In this document: positions 50,595 through 59,128 of the stretch, piece after piece | How the letters are laid out: each line of letters starts with the position of its first letter | Numbering within the stretch: position 1 is the stretch's first letter | DNA from: Bradyrhizobium yuanmingense | Lineage (GTDB): Bacteria > Pseudomonadota > Alphaproteobacteria > Rhizobiales > Xanthobacteraceae | Direction: 5' to 3' | Assembly: GCF_900094575.1 (NCBI RefSeq) | Contig: NZ_FMAE01000005.1 | Coordinates: 1-64,000 of the forward strand | DNA length: 64,000 nt | Program-made: the position numbers and the translations under genes | Notes under the pieces: generated by a model | Database searches by the model: none | The model's input: only the letters and a program-made list of their open reading frames with translations | Told to the model about the DNA's origin: nothing

Positions 50595-51779
50595 TCACAT
50601 GGCCGCTTTGAGGGCAGCGAAGCCGCGGTCGAGATCGGCCTTGAGGTCGTCGGTGCTCTCGAGCCCGATGTGGAGACGCAGCGTCGGGCCGCCGGGCTCC
50701 CATTTGGTCGCGGTGCGATAGGCATCGCAATCGAAGGGAATTGCAAGGCTCTCGAACCCGCCCCAGGAAAAGCCCATGCCGAACAGCTTCAGCGTATTGA
50801 GCATGGTGTCGACCGCCTGCTGCGGCGCCGGCTTCAGCACGATGCTGAACAGGCCCGAGGCGCCGGTGAAGTCGCGCTTCCAGATCGCATGACCGGGATC
50901 GGTCTCCAGCCCGGGATGCAGCACGCGCGCAACCTCAGGCCTTGCCGCCAGCCAGCGCGCCATCTCGAGCCCGGAGCGATGATGTTGCGCAAGCCGCACC
51001 GACAGCGTGCGGAGGCCGCGCAGCGCCAGGAAGACGTCGTCGGGGCCGGCACAGACGCCGAGCAAGCGGATGCCTTCGGCAATCATCGGCCAGGCCTTGG
51101 CGTTGGCCGAGATGGTGCCGAACATGATGTCGGAATGGCCGCCGATATATTTCGTCGCGGCCTGCATGCTGATGTCGACGCCCTGGTCCAGCGAGCGGTG
51201 ATAGAGCGGCGTCGCCCAGGTGTTGTCGTCGATGACGAGCGCGCCGCGCCCATGTGCGACTTCGGCGATGGCGCGGATGTCGGGCATCTCGAACGATTGC
51301 GAGCCCGGCGCCTCCACCAGAACGGCCCGGGTGTTGGGCTTGAACAGCTTGTCGATGCCCGCGCCGATCATCGGATCGAAATAGGTGGTCTCGACGCCGT
51401 AGCGCGTGAGCATGCCGTTGCAGAAATTGCGCGAGGGCCGATAGATGTTGTCGACCACCAGGATGTGGTCGCCGGCTTTGAGCACCGAGAGCAGGGTGGT
51501 GGAAATCGCCGACAGCCCCGACGGCACGATACCGACGCCGGCGCATTGCGGACCCTCCAGCGCCATCAGCGTCTCCTGGAACGCCTTGGTCGTCGGGGAA
51601 CCGTGACGGCCGTAGGTGAACTCGCCGCGATGGGCGTGCAGGTCCTCTGCGGTCGGATAGAGCACGGTCGAGCCGTGGAAGACCGGCGGATTGACGAACC
51701 CCTTCTGCGCCTTGGTGTCGCGGCCGGAGGTGACCAGCCGGGTCTCGGCGTGCAGCTCTTGGGGGGACGAAGAATCCAT
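50595..51779 (-). CDS. metC: cystathionine beta-lyase
   Basis: The 394-residue PLP enzyme of the Cys/Met-metabolism family has FTYGRHGSPT with active-site Tyr56 and the Schiff-base Lys210 in MQAATKYIGGHSD. The VIDDNTWATPLYHRSLDQGVDI segment precedes it, with the Asp that binds the pyridine nitrogen near 184. It cleaves cystathionine to homocysteine, pyruvate and ammonia. It is a single gene convergent with the LAB_N gene; an upstream sigma70-like promoter is annotated separately. Confidence 0.9.
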   Translation of the reverse strand: MDSSSPQELHAETRLVTSGRDTKAQKGFVNPPVFHGSTVLYPTAEDLHAHRGEFTYGRHGSPTTKAFQETLMALEGPQCAGVGIVPSGLSAISTTLLSVLKAGDHILVVDNIYRPSRNFCNGMLTRYGVETTYFDPMIGAGIDKLFKPNTRAVLVEAPGSQSFEMPDIRAIAEVAHGRGALVIDDNTWATPLYHRSLDQGVDISMQAATKYIGGHSDIMFGTISANAKAWPMIAEGIRLLGVCAGPDDVFLALRGLRTLSVRLAQHHRSGLEMARWLAARPEVARVLHPGLETDPGHAIWKRDFTGASGLFSIVLKPAPQQAVDTMLNTLKLFGMGFSWGGFESLAIPFDCDAYRTATKWEPGGPTLRLHIGLESTDDLKADLDRGFAALKAAM

Positions 51780-51850
51780 GGGCCTGCTTTCAAAACCGCG
51801 TTTCCACCGGACGCATTGCGCCCCTGGGCCGGCCGAAAGGCCGCGGTCGT

Positions 51851-51880
51851 TAATAACAGAACACAGAAGAGTCCCGTCAA
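51851..51880 (-). promoter_or_regulatory. sigma70-like promoter of metC
   Basis: On the minus strand, TTGACG (51880-51875) and TTATTA (51856-51851) are separated by 18 bases. They lie about 70 bases upstream of the metC ATG at 51779. No riboswitch-like structure of the SAM type was recognised between them and the start. Confidence 0.5.
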
Positions 51881-52176
51881 CCCCTTGACCCGGAACGCCA
51901 GTCGTTCTGTGATGCGCAGGTGCTATTCAGTCGCCGCATGTTGAGGGGCCTGCCGCGACCTTCGATCCATTGCCTGACCGGACGTCGCGTCACAGCCAAG
52001 AGATGGCGGGCGCCGGCGGCGGGGATGAAGGTATGGGCTCCCGAGATCGGCGAGTGTTCGGCAAGGTTTTCCAGCATGACTCTTGCAAGGCCGGATTCTT
52101 GAAGGACCTGGTTTGGCAGAGACGATCCTAAGACAACATTCCTGACCTTGAGACGACCTTGAAAGGCCCAAAGCCC
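51881..52176. other. intergenic region upstream of aapJ
   Basis: These bases complete the divergent metC-aapJ interval (397 bases in all). They should hold the aapJ promoter, but no convincing -35/-10 pair or operator stands out. Frames across it on both strands look like shadows. Confidence 0.4.
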
Positions 52177-53193
52177 ATGAAACGCGTAACCCTGGCTCTC
52201 TCCCTTGCTCTCGCCGCCGGCCTCACCGCCCAAGCCGCCGATGCGCAAACGCTCAAGACCGTCAAGGATCGGGGCATGGTGTCCTGCGGCGTCAGCCAGG
52301 GCCTGCCGGGCTTCTCCTCGCCCGACGACAAGGGCAACTGGACCGGCATCGACGTCGACGTCTGCCGCGCCATTGCCGGCGCCATCTTCAACGATCCGAC
52401 CAAGGTCAAGTTCGTGCCGCTGTCGGCCAAGGACCGCTTCACGGCGCTGCAATCCGGCGAGGTCGACGTGCTCTCGCGCAACACCACCTGGACCATCTCG
52501 CGCGACACCTCGCTCGGCGCCAATTTCACCGGCGTGACCTATTACGACGGGCAGGGCTTCATGGTGAAGAAGTCGCTCAAGGTGAATTCGGCGCTCGAGC
52601 TCAACAGTGCATCGGTCTGCGTGCAGACCGGCACCACCACTGAGCAGAATCTCGCCGACTACTTCAAGGCCAACAACATGAAGTACGAGGTGATCGCGTT
52701 CGCCACCAACGACGAGACCGTCAAGGCCTATGAGGCCGGCCGCTGCGACGTCTTCACCACCGACCAGTCGGGCCTGTACGCCAACCGCCTCAAGCTCGCC
52801 AGCCCCAACGACCACATGGTGCTGCCCGAGATCATCTCGAAGGAGCCGCTCGGCCCGATGGTGCGGCACGGCGACGACCAGTGGTTCGACATCGTGAAAT
52901 GGACGCTGTTCGCGATGCTCACCGCCGAAGAGCTCGGCGTGACCTCGAAGAACATCGACGAGAAGGCGAAGCTGGAAAATCCCGAGCTGAAGCGCGTGCT
53001 CGGCAGCGACGGCAATTTCGGCGAACAGCTCGGCCTGACCAAGGATTGGGTGGTGCGGATCGTCAAGACCGTCGGCAATTACGGTGAGGTGTTCGATCGC
53101 ACCGTCGGCGCCGGTTCGCCGCTCGGCATCAATCGCGGTGTCAACAATCTCTGGAACAAGGGCGGTCTTCAGTACGCGCCGCCGATCCGCTGA
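52177..53193 (+). CDS. aapJ: general L-amino acid ABC transporter, binding protein
   Basis: The 338-residue periplasmic binding protein has a signal peptide (MKRVTLALSLALAAGLTAQAADA) and the family-3 SBP features GMVSCGVSQGLPGFSSPD, GIDVDVCRAIAGAIF, SGEVDVLSRNTTWTISRDTSLG and GRCDVFTTDQSGLYANRLKL. The ATG at 52177 is chosen over an upstream TTG because it opens the signal peptide. It delivers a broad range of amino acids to AapQM. First gene of aapJQMP. Confidence 0.93.
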   Translation: MKRVTLALSLALAAGLTAQAADAQTLKTVKDRGMVSCGVSQGLPGFSSPDDKGNWTGIDVDVCRAIAGAIFNDPTKVKFVPLSAKDRFTALQSGEVDVLSRNTTWTISRDTSLGANFTGVTYYDGQGFMVKKSLKVNSALELNSASVCVQTGTTTEQNLADYFKANNMKYEVIAFATNDETVKAYEAGRCDVFTTDQSGLYANRLKLASPNDHMVLPEIISKEPLGPMVRHGDDQWFDIVKWTLFAMLTAEELGVTSKNIDEKAKLENPELKRVLGSDGNFGEQLGLTKDWVVRIVKTVGNYGEVFDRTVGAGSPLGINRGVNNLWNKGGLQYAPPIR

Positions 53194-53218
53194 TCAGCCC
53201 TGATCGGCCGGCAGCGGC

Positions 53219-54424
53219 ATGAGCACCGAGGCTCGAAAACCGCCGCCCCAGATCGCGCTGAAGATACGGCGCATTCTGGGCGGCAAGGCAGGCTGGAACG
53301 GCGTTGCCGTCCAGTTTGCCTTCGCGGCGATCCTGGGCTGGATCGGCTACGAGATCGTCTCCAATGCGCGGGCCAATCTCGAGAACCAGCATATCGCCGC
53401 CGGCTTCGGCTTCCTCAGGAACAATGCCGGCTTCGACGTCAATCAGACCCTGATCTCCTATACCGGCTCGGACACGTTCCTGCGCGTGTTCGTGGTCGGG
53501 CTGTTGAACACGCTCGTGGTCTCCGTGGTGGGCATCGTCTTCGCCACGGTGATCGGCTTCATCGTCGCGCTGTGCCGGCTGTCGCCCAATTGGCTGCTGT
53601 CGCGGGTCGGCGAGATCTATGTCGAGGTCATCCGCAACCTGCCACTGCTGTTCCAGATCCTGTTCTGGTATCTGGCGGTGCTCGCGGCCTTGCCCAATCC
53701 GCGGCAGAGCATTTCCCTGTTCGGCATTGCCTTCATCAGCAATCGGGGCCTCGTCATTCCCAGCCCGATCGGTCAGAGCGGTCTCGCGCCGTTCCTCGCG
53801 GTGCTGGCGCTCGGCATCGTCGCCTCACTGGCGCTGCGCGTCTACGCAAGGCGAGCGCTGTTTCAGCGCGGGCAGGTGATCCGCATCTGGCCTTCCGTGC
53901 TGGCCCTGCTGTTCGGGCTTCCGCTGGCCACGATGCTGGTCTTCGGTCTGCCTTTCACCTTCGAGCTGCCGCAGCTGAGGGGGTTCAACTTCGCCGGCGG
54001 CTCACGCATCATCCCGGAATTCGTGGCGCTGACGGTGGCGCTGGCGACCTATACCGCCGCCTTCATCGCCGAGATCGTGCGCGCTGGCATCCTGTCCGTT
54101 CACAAGGGGCAGATGGAGGCGGGATCTTCGCTCGGCCTCAGCCGCGGCGCCACGCTCCGCCTCATCGTCGTGCCGCAGGCCATGCGCGTCATCGTGCCGC
54201 CGCTAACCAACCAGTACCTCAATCTCACCAAGAACTCGTCGCTGGCGGTCGCGATCGGCTATCCTGACCTGGTGTCGGTGTTTGCCGGCACGTCGCTGAG
54301 CCAGACCGGGCAGGCGATCGAGATCATCGCCATGACGATGGGCGTCTATCTCCTGATCTCGCTCCTGACCAGCGCGATCATGAGCGTCTACGGTTGGCGT
54401 GTCAGCCGGAGCCTCGGCGCATGA
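53219..54424 (+). CDS. aapQ: general L-amino acid ABC transporter, permease
   Basis: The 401-residue inner-membrane permease has the HAAT-family coupling region EIVRAGILSVHKGQMEAGSSLGLSRGATLRLIVVPQAMRVIVPPL near residue 290. An extended periplasmic/TM N-terminal half is usual for AapQ, and the length matches the family. Its stop overlaps the start of aapM (ATGA), so the permease subunits are translationally coupled. Confidence 0.92.
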   Translation: MSTEARKPPPQIALKIRRILGGKAGWNGVAVQFAFAAILGWIGYEIVSNARANLENQHIAAGFGFLRNNAGFDVNQTLISYTGSDTFLRVFVVGLLNTLVVSVVGIVFATVIGFIVALCRLSPNWLLSRVGEIYVEVIRNLPLLFQILFWYLAVLAALPNPRQSISLFGIAFISNRGLVIPSPIGQSGLAPFLAVLALGIVASLALRVYARRALFQRGQVIRIWPSVLALLFGLPLATMLVFGLPFTFELPQLRGFNFAGGSRIIPEFVALTVALATYTAAFIAEIVRAGILSVHKGQMEAGSSLGLSRGATLRLIVVPQAMRVIVPPLTNQYLNLTKNSSLAVAIGYPDLVSVFAGTSLSQTGQAIEIIAMTMGVYLLISLLTSAIMSVYGWRVSRSLGA

Positions 54425-55941
54425 GCGATGTCATCTCGTCCAGCTTCGTCCGCCAGGACCTGCTCGCCGAGCGTCCGGCGCCGGTGAAGACCACGGGCTT
54501 CATCGGCCTGATGCGCACGCGCCTGTTCAACTCGCCGACCAACATCCTGCTGACGATCGTCGGCGCCTTGCTGCTCTGGTTCACCATCGTTCCCTCCGTC
54601 AAGTTCCTGTTGGTCGATGCGGTCTGGAGCGGTAAGGACCGCACCGCGTGCCTCGCCGAGAACGCCGGCTTTGCGGTCGGCGCCTGCTGGCCCTACATCC
54701 AGGCGAAGCTCCCGCAACTGATCTACGGCTTCTATCCCGAGGCCGAGCGTTGGCGGGTGAACTTGACGCTGTTGCTTGCAGTCGTCCTGCTGTTGCCGCT
54801 GCTCATTCCGCGGCTGCCGGCCAAGAGCCTGAATGCCGGCCTGTTCTTCGTCGCTTTTCCGGTGGTGGCGTTCTTCCTGCTGCACGGCGGCGGCATCAAG
54901 GGCTTCGGGCTGAGCTGGACGGCCGGCCTACTGCAATTGTTCGACGAGAGCATCGTCGGTGCCGGACAAGCGCTGATCACATCGGGCAGGACCTCTGCGG
55001 TCGGTCCGCTGCTGTGGGCGCTCGGGAGCCTCATCGTGCTGCTCGGTACGCTGATCCATTGGCTGATCTTTCCGCTCACCTGGCTGCGCGATTATCTCCA
55101 GGGCACCGGCCAGCCGGTTTGGGCGGATTTCGCCGTCACGGCCGCGATCGTCTGCCTGATCGCCTTCGCTCTCGGCGGTGGTGTTCGCACCGGCGGGCGG
55201 GCTCTGGCGTCGAGCATCGCTACCTTCATTGGCATCGCCATCGTCATCAGGCTGATGGACCTCGACCACGGCGGATTGCCGATCGTGACGACGAATCTGT
55301 GGGGCGGTCTCCTGGTGACGCTGGTGGTGTCCGTCACCGGCATCGTCACCTCGCTGCCGATCGGCATCGCGCTCGCGCTCGGCCGCCGCTCGACCATTCC
55401 CTTGATCCGGATCTTCTCGATCGCCTTCATCGAGTTCTGGCGCGGCGTGCCGCTGATCACCGTGCTGTTCTTCGCAACCTACATGCTGCCGCTGTTCCTT
55501 CCCGGCAATTTCACCGTCGACGGCTTGGTGCGTGCGCTGATCGGCATCGCGCTGTTCACCGGCGCCTATCAGGCCGAGAACGTCCGCGGCGGGCTGGCGG
55601 CGATCCCGCGCGGGCAGAGCGAGGCGGCCGCCGCCCTCGGGCTGTCCTGGTGGAAGACGACCTCGCTGATCGTGCTGCCGCAGGGGCTGCGGCACGTCAT
55701 TCCGAACCTCGTCAACAGCTTCATCTCGCTGTTCAAGGACACCTCGCTGGTCTCGATCGTGGCGCTGTTCGATCTGCTCGGCTCGCTGCGCGCCTCGTTC
55801 GCGGATCCGAAATGGTCGACGCCGTCGACGGCGTTCACCGGCTTCGCCTTCGCTGGGATCATCTACTTCCTGTTCTGCTTTGGCATGTCGCGCTATTCCT
55901 TGTTCGTCGAGCACCGCCTCAACGCCCACCGCCGCAACTGA
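54421..55941 (+). CDS. aapM: general L-amino acid ABC transporter, permease (enlarged)
   Basis: The 506-residue permease pairs with AapQ. The EAA coupling loop is GGLAAIPRGQSEAAAALGLSWWKTTSLIVLPQGLRHVIPNLVNSF near 395-440, and the conserved GLPIVTTNLWGGLLVTLVV precedes the core TM domain. It is about 120 residues longer than AapM proteins of other rhizobia as I remember them (about 384 residues). The excess lies between HGGGIKGFGL (near 156) and GLPIVTT (near 285) and adds extra hydrophobic segments. Confidence 0.9.
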   Translation: MSDVISSSFVRQDLLAERPAPVKTTGFIGLMRTRLFNSPTNILLTIVGALLLWFTIVPSVKFLLVDAVWSGKDRTACLAENAGFAVGACWPYIQAKLPQLIYGFYPEAERWRVNLTLLLAVVLLLPLLIPRLPAKSLNAGLFFVAFPVVAFFLLHGGGIKGFGLSWTAGLLQLFDESIVGAGQALITSGRTSAVGPLLWALGSLIVLLGTLIHWLIFPLTWLRDYLQGTGQPVWADFAVTAAIVCLIAFALGGGVRTGGRALASSIATFIGIAIVIRLMDLDHGGLPIVTTNLWGGLLVTLVVSVTGIVTSLPIGIALALGRRSTIPLIRIFSIAFIEFWRGVPLITVLFFATYMLPLFLPGNFTVDGLVRALIGIALFTGAYQAENVRGGLAAIPRGQSEAAAALGLSWWKTTSLIVLPQGLRHVIPNLVNSFISLFKDTSLVSIVALFDLLGSLRASFADPKWSTPSTAFTGFAFAGIIYFLFCFGMSRYSLFVEHRLNAHRRN

Positions 55942-55952
55942 TCGAGGCCACC

Positions 55953-56690
55953 ATGTCCGAGCCCATCGTCAAGATTTCCGGCCTGAACAAATGGTACGGC
56001 GAATTCCACGTCCTGCGTGACGTCGATCTCGCGGTGCAGAAGGGCGAACGCATCGTGATCTGCGGCCCCTCGGGCTCGGGCAAGTCCACGCTGATCCGCT
56101 GCATCAATGCGCTGGAGGAATTCCAGGAAGGCGAGATCGTCGTCGACGGCATCGAGCTCGGACCGAACCTCAAGCACGTCGACGCGGTCCGCCGTGAAGT
56201 CGGCATGGTGTTCCAAAGCTTCAACCTGTTCCCGCATCTGACCGTGCTCGACAATTGCACGCTGGCGCCGATCTGGGTCCGCAACATCCCCAAGAAGGAC
56301 GCCGAGGTGACGGCGATGAAGTTCCTCGAGCGCGTCAAGATCCCGCACCAGGCCAACAAGTTTCCGGGTCAGATGTCCGGCGGCCAGCAGCAGCGTGTCG
56401 CGATCGCGCGAGCCCTGACCATGAACCCGAAGGTGATGCTGTTCGACGAGCCGACCTCGGCGCTCGACCCCGAGATGGTCAAGGAGGTGCTCGACACCAT
56501 GGTCGACCTCGCCGAGGAAGGCATGACCATGCTGGTCGTCACTCACGAGATGGGCTTTGCCCGCGAGGTCGCCAACCGCGTCGTGTTCATGGACGCCGGG
56601 CAGATCATCGAGGCCAACACTCCGAACGAGTTCTTCGCCGCCCCGCAGCACGCCCGCACCAAGCTGTTCCTGAGCCAGATTCTGCGCTGA
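55953..56690 (+). CDS. aapP: general L-amino acid ABC transporter, ATPase
   Basis: This 245-residue ABC ATPase energises AapQM. Walker A GPSGSGKST (38-46), Q-loop MVFQSFNLF, signature MSGGQQQRVAIARAL (141-155), Walker B LFDEP (163-167) and the H-loop His198 in VTHEMGF are all present. It is the last gene of aapJQMP. A CCGGCGA/TCGCCGG hairpin at 56693-56715 follows the stop but lacks a T-run. Confidence 0.93.
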   Translation: MSEPIVKISGLNKWYGEFHVLRDVDLAVQKGERIVICGPSGSGKSTLIRCINALEEFQEGEIVVDGIELGPNLKHVDAVRREVGMVFQSFNLFPHLTVLDNCTLAPIWVRNIPKKDAEVTAMKFLERVKIPHQANKFPGQMSGGQQQRVAIARALTMNPKVMLFDEPTSALDPEMVKEVLDTMVDLAEEGMTMLVVTHEMGFAREVANRVVFMDAGQIIEANTPNEFFAAPQHARTKLFLSQILR

Positions 56691-56782
56691 GTCCGGCGAC
56701 CCGTGGCCTCGCCGGTCTGACCGCAAGCCTGGCACCATCCGAATCGGCTTGCCTCTTTTCGGACCATCTCCGGAGAGAGACC

Positions 56783-59014
56783 TTGCAGAGCAGTGCTGGC
56801 GTGCGCGCATACCAGAATGCGCGACTGGAAAAGAAGCTGAAGAAGCAGGCGGACGCCGTCATGGCCTTCGCGATCGAGGCACTCGGGCAGGGCAGGCCTG
56901 ATGAGGCCGAGATGCTCTGCCGCGAGATCTTGAAGGAGGTGCCGGATCATTTTCATGCCACGCACCTGCTCGGCCTGCGCGCGTTCGACGGCGGGCGGCT
57001 CGATGAGGCGGAATTCCTGCTCGAGCGTGCAATTGCACTCGAGCCGCGTTCGCCCGATGCGCACGGCAATCTCGGGGCGGTCTATTTCGCGCTGGAGAAA
57101 TTCGCTGGCGCCCGCGCCTGCCAGGAGAAGGCCATCGCGCTCAAGCCGAATTGTCCGATCACCCTGACCAATCTCGGCAATACGTTGCTGCACATCGGCC
57201 TCGGCAACGAGGCGATCGGGCTGCACGAGCGGGCGATCAGGCTGAAGCCGGATTATGCCGATGCGTTTTGCAACCGCGGCATGGCGGAATTGATGACGGG
57301 CCAGTTCGAGCGCGCCAAAGCGAGCTTCGACCGTGCCCTGACATTTCAGCCATCTCACGCCGAGGCGATCGCGGGCAGGGGGATGGTCAGCCTCGAGCTT
57401 CGGCACTTCGCGGAAGCGGGCGCCGCCTTCGACGCCGCGCTCGCGATCAAGCCGGGTTCGCCGCGGATTCTGCTGCAGCGTGGACGGCTCAACCTAAGTT
57501 TGTCCCGGCTGGTGCAGGCGGCCGCGGACCTCGACGCGGCGCTGGCGCAATCGCCACGGCTCGAGCTCGCGCTGTGCTGGCGGGCGCAGATCGACATTCT
57601 CGCGGGCAACACGGCGCGGGCGATGGCAGGCGTCAAGACGCTGCTCAAGGTCAATCCGCAATCCGAGATGGGGTTGGCGCTTTTGGCGGCGTGCCTTGTG
57701 AACCAGGGAGACATCGCGACCGCGCTCGCGCACCTCGACGCCGCGCTCGAGATCGCGCCGGATTTTCCGGAGGCGATCGGATACAAGATCTTCGTGCTGG
57801 ACTACCTGCCGGAGGCCGATTTCGCCGCCCAGCAGGCCGCGCGGAAATACTGGTGGGACGCGATCGGCGCGAAGCTGCAGCAAAGGACGCTGGCGCCGCG
57901 GCCACTCGATCCTGACCGGCGGATCGTGATCGGATACGTCGCATCCGAATTCAGGAACCACTCGGCGGCATACTCTCTGTTGCCGGTGCTGCGCAATCAT
58001 GATCACGCCCAGTTCAAGGTCGTCTGCTATTCCTGCTGGCCGGTGCAGGACGAGATGACGGAGAGCTTCAAGCCTCTCGCGGATGTCTTCGTCGATGCCG
58101 CACAATTGTCCGATGACGAGCTGGCCGACCGCATCCAGGCCGATGGCATCGATATTCTGATCGATGTCTCCGGGCACACGACCGGCAGCAGGCTTCATGT
58201 CTTTGCCCGCAAGCCGGCGCCGATCCAGGTCACAGGCTTCGGGCACGCCACGGGGACAGGCCTTCAAACCATGGACTACGTGCTCGCGGACCCGATCTTC
58301 ATCCCGCAATCGGCGCGCCATCTCCTGGCCGAGAAGGTGCACGACCTGCCGTGCCTGATCACGATCGATCCGATCCTGGACATTCCGCCTTCAGAGCCAC
58401 CCATGCTCCGCAACGGCTACGTCACTTTCGGGGTGTTCAACCGCATCTTCAAGATTTCGGACGAAGCCATCCGGGTGTGGTCGAACGTCATGCATGCGGT
58501 GAGGGGATCGAAGATCATCGTCAAGAACGGGCTGCTTGACGATCCATTGCTGCGCGATCGACTGATCGCGCGGTTCGCGGCACAGGGCATCGCCGAAGAG
58601 AACGTGGTCTGCATGGGCTCGACCTCGCGTCCCGAGCATCTGCGGGCCTTCGCGATCGTCGACATTTCCCTCGACACCTTCCCGCAGAACGGCGGCATCA
58701 GCACCTGGGAGTCCCTCTATGCCGGCGTTCCCGTGGTCGCCAAGCTCGGCCGCGGCGCTTCGTCGCGCGCCGGCGGCTCCATCGTTGCCGCCGTCGGCCT
58801 GGAGGACTGGCTCGCCGAGGATGACGCGGGCTATGCCGCGATCGCGTGCAAACACGCGGCGCAGCCGGCCTACCTGGCAAAGCTGCGGGCGGATCTGCCG
58901 GCTCGGATCGCAGCCTCGCCGGCCGGCGACGTCGAGTTTTACACGCGCGAGGTCGAAGCGGCCTATCGCCGGTTCTGGCGCGATTATTGCGCCGCCGCCT
59001 CGGAGCTGGCCTAG
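56783..59014 (+). CDS. TPR/O-GlcNAc transferase-like protein, paralog 1
   Basis: A 743-residue protein starts at TTG 56783 behind GGAGAGA; the longer upstream frame is a shadow of aapP. About eight to ten TPR units cover residues 25-330 (for example AEMLCREILKEVPDHFHATHLLGL, NCPITLTNLGNTLLHIGL). A GT41/SPINDLY-type glycosyltransferase domain (about 370-735) has VIGYVASEFRNHSAAYSLLPVL, DVSGHTTGSRLHVFARKPAPIQVTGFG, TFGVFNRIFKISDEAI and SLDTFPQNGGISTWESLYAGVPVV. It probably O-glycosylates proteins with GlcNAc or a related sugar. Paralogs 2 and 3 follow in tandem. Confidence 0.88.
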   Translation: MQSSAGVRAYQNARLEKKLKKQADAVMAFAIEALGQGRPDEAEMLCREILKEVPDHFHATHLLGLRAFDGGRLDEAEFLLERAIALEPRSPDAHGNLGAVYFALEKFAGARACQEKAIALKPNCPITLTNLGNTLLHIGLGNEAIGLHERAIRLKPDYADAFCNRGMAELMTGQFERAKASFDRALTFQPSHAEAIAGRGMVSLELRHFAEAGAAFDAALAIKPGSPRILLQRGRLNLSLSRLVQAAADLDAALAQSPRLELALCWRAQIDILAGNTARAMAGVKTLLKVNPQSEMGLALLAACLVNQGDIATALAHLDAALEIAPDFPEAIGYKIFVLDYLPEADFAAQQAARKYWWDAIGAKLQQRTLAPRPLDPDRRIVIGYVASEFRNHSAAYSLLPVLRNHDHAQFKVVCYSCWPVQDEMTESFKPLADVFVDAAQLSDDELADRIQADGIDILIDVSGHTTGSRLHVFARKPAPIQVTGFGHATGTGLQTMDYVLADPIFIPQSARHLLAEKVHDLPCLITIDPILDIPPSEPPMLRNGYVTFGVFNRIFKISDEAIRVWSNVMHAVRGSKIIVKNGLLDDPLLRDRLIARFAAQGIAEENVVCMGSTSRPEHLRAFAIVDISLDTFPQNGGISTWESLYAGVPVVAKLGRGASSRAGGSIVAAVGLEDWLAEDDAGYAAIACKHAAQPAYLAKLRADLPARIAASPAGDVEFYTREVEAAYRRFWRDYCAAASELA

Positions 59015-59043
59015 GAAGATGTTGCGCCGGGCCCCGGGAAATC

Positions 59044-59064
59044 CCGGAGGCGGAGCGCCTCCGG
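59044..59064. terminator. hairpin between OGT paralogs 1 and 2
   Basis: CCGGAGGCG pairs with CGCCTCCGG around a GAG loop, a 9-bp perfect stem. A nearby CCGGGAAATCCCGG sequence is shared with the next intergenic gap. No T-run follows. Each gene of the tandem set may therefore be a separate transcription unit. Confidence 0.45.
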
Positions 59065-59083
59065 TGACCGGCCGACCAGGCTC

Positions 59084-59100
59084 GCGAATCAGTTAGACTC
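59084..59100 (+). promoter_or_regulatory. conserved leader box of OGT paralog 2
   Basis: GCGAATCAGTTAGACTC occurs identically at 61475-61491 upstream of paralog 3, about 29-30 bases before each TTG start. Conservation of this non-coding 17-mer beyond the genes suggests a promoter core or leader-RNA element. Confidence 0.5.
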
Positions 59101-59128
59101 TGCTGAGGGCATCCTCCGGAGAGACACC

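Noticed and set aside
51780..51880. SAM riboswitch upstream of metC
   Set aside because: The leader was compared by eye with SAM-II-type consensus and the conserved core and pseudoknot positions are absent.
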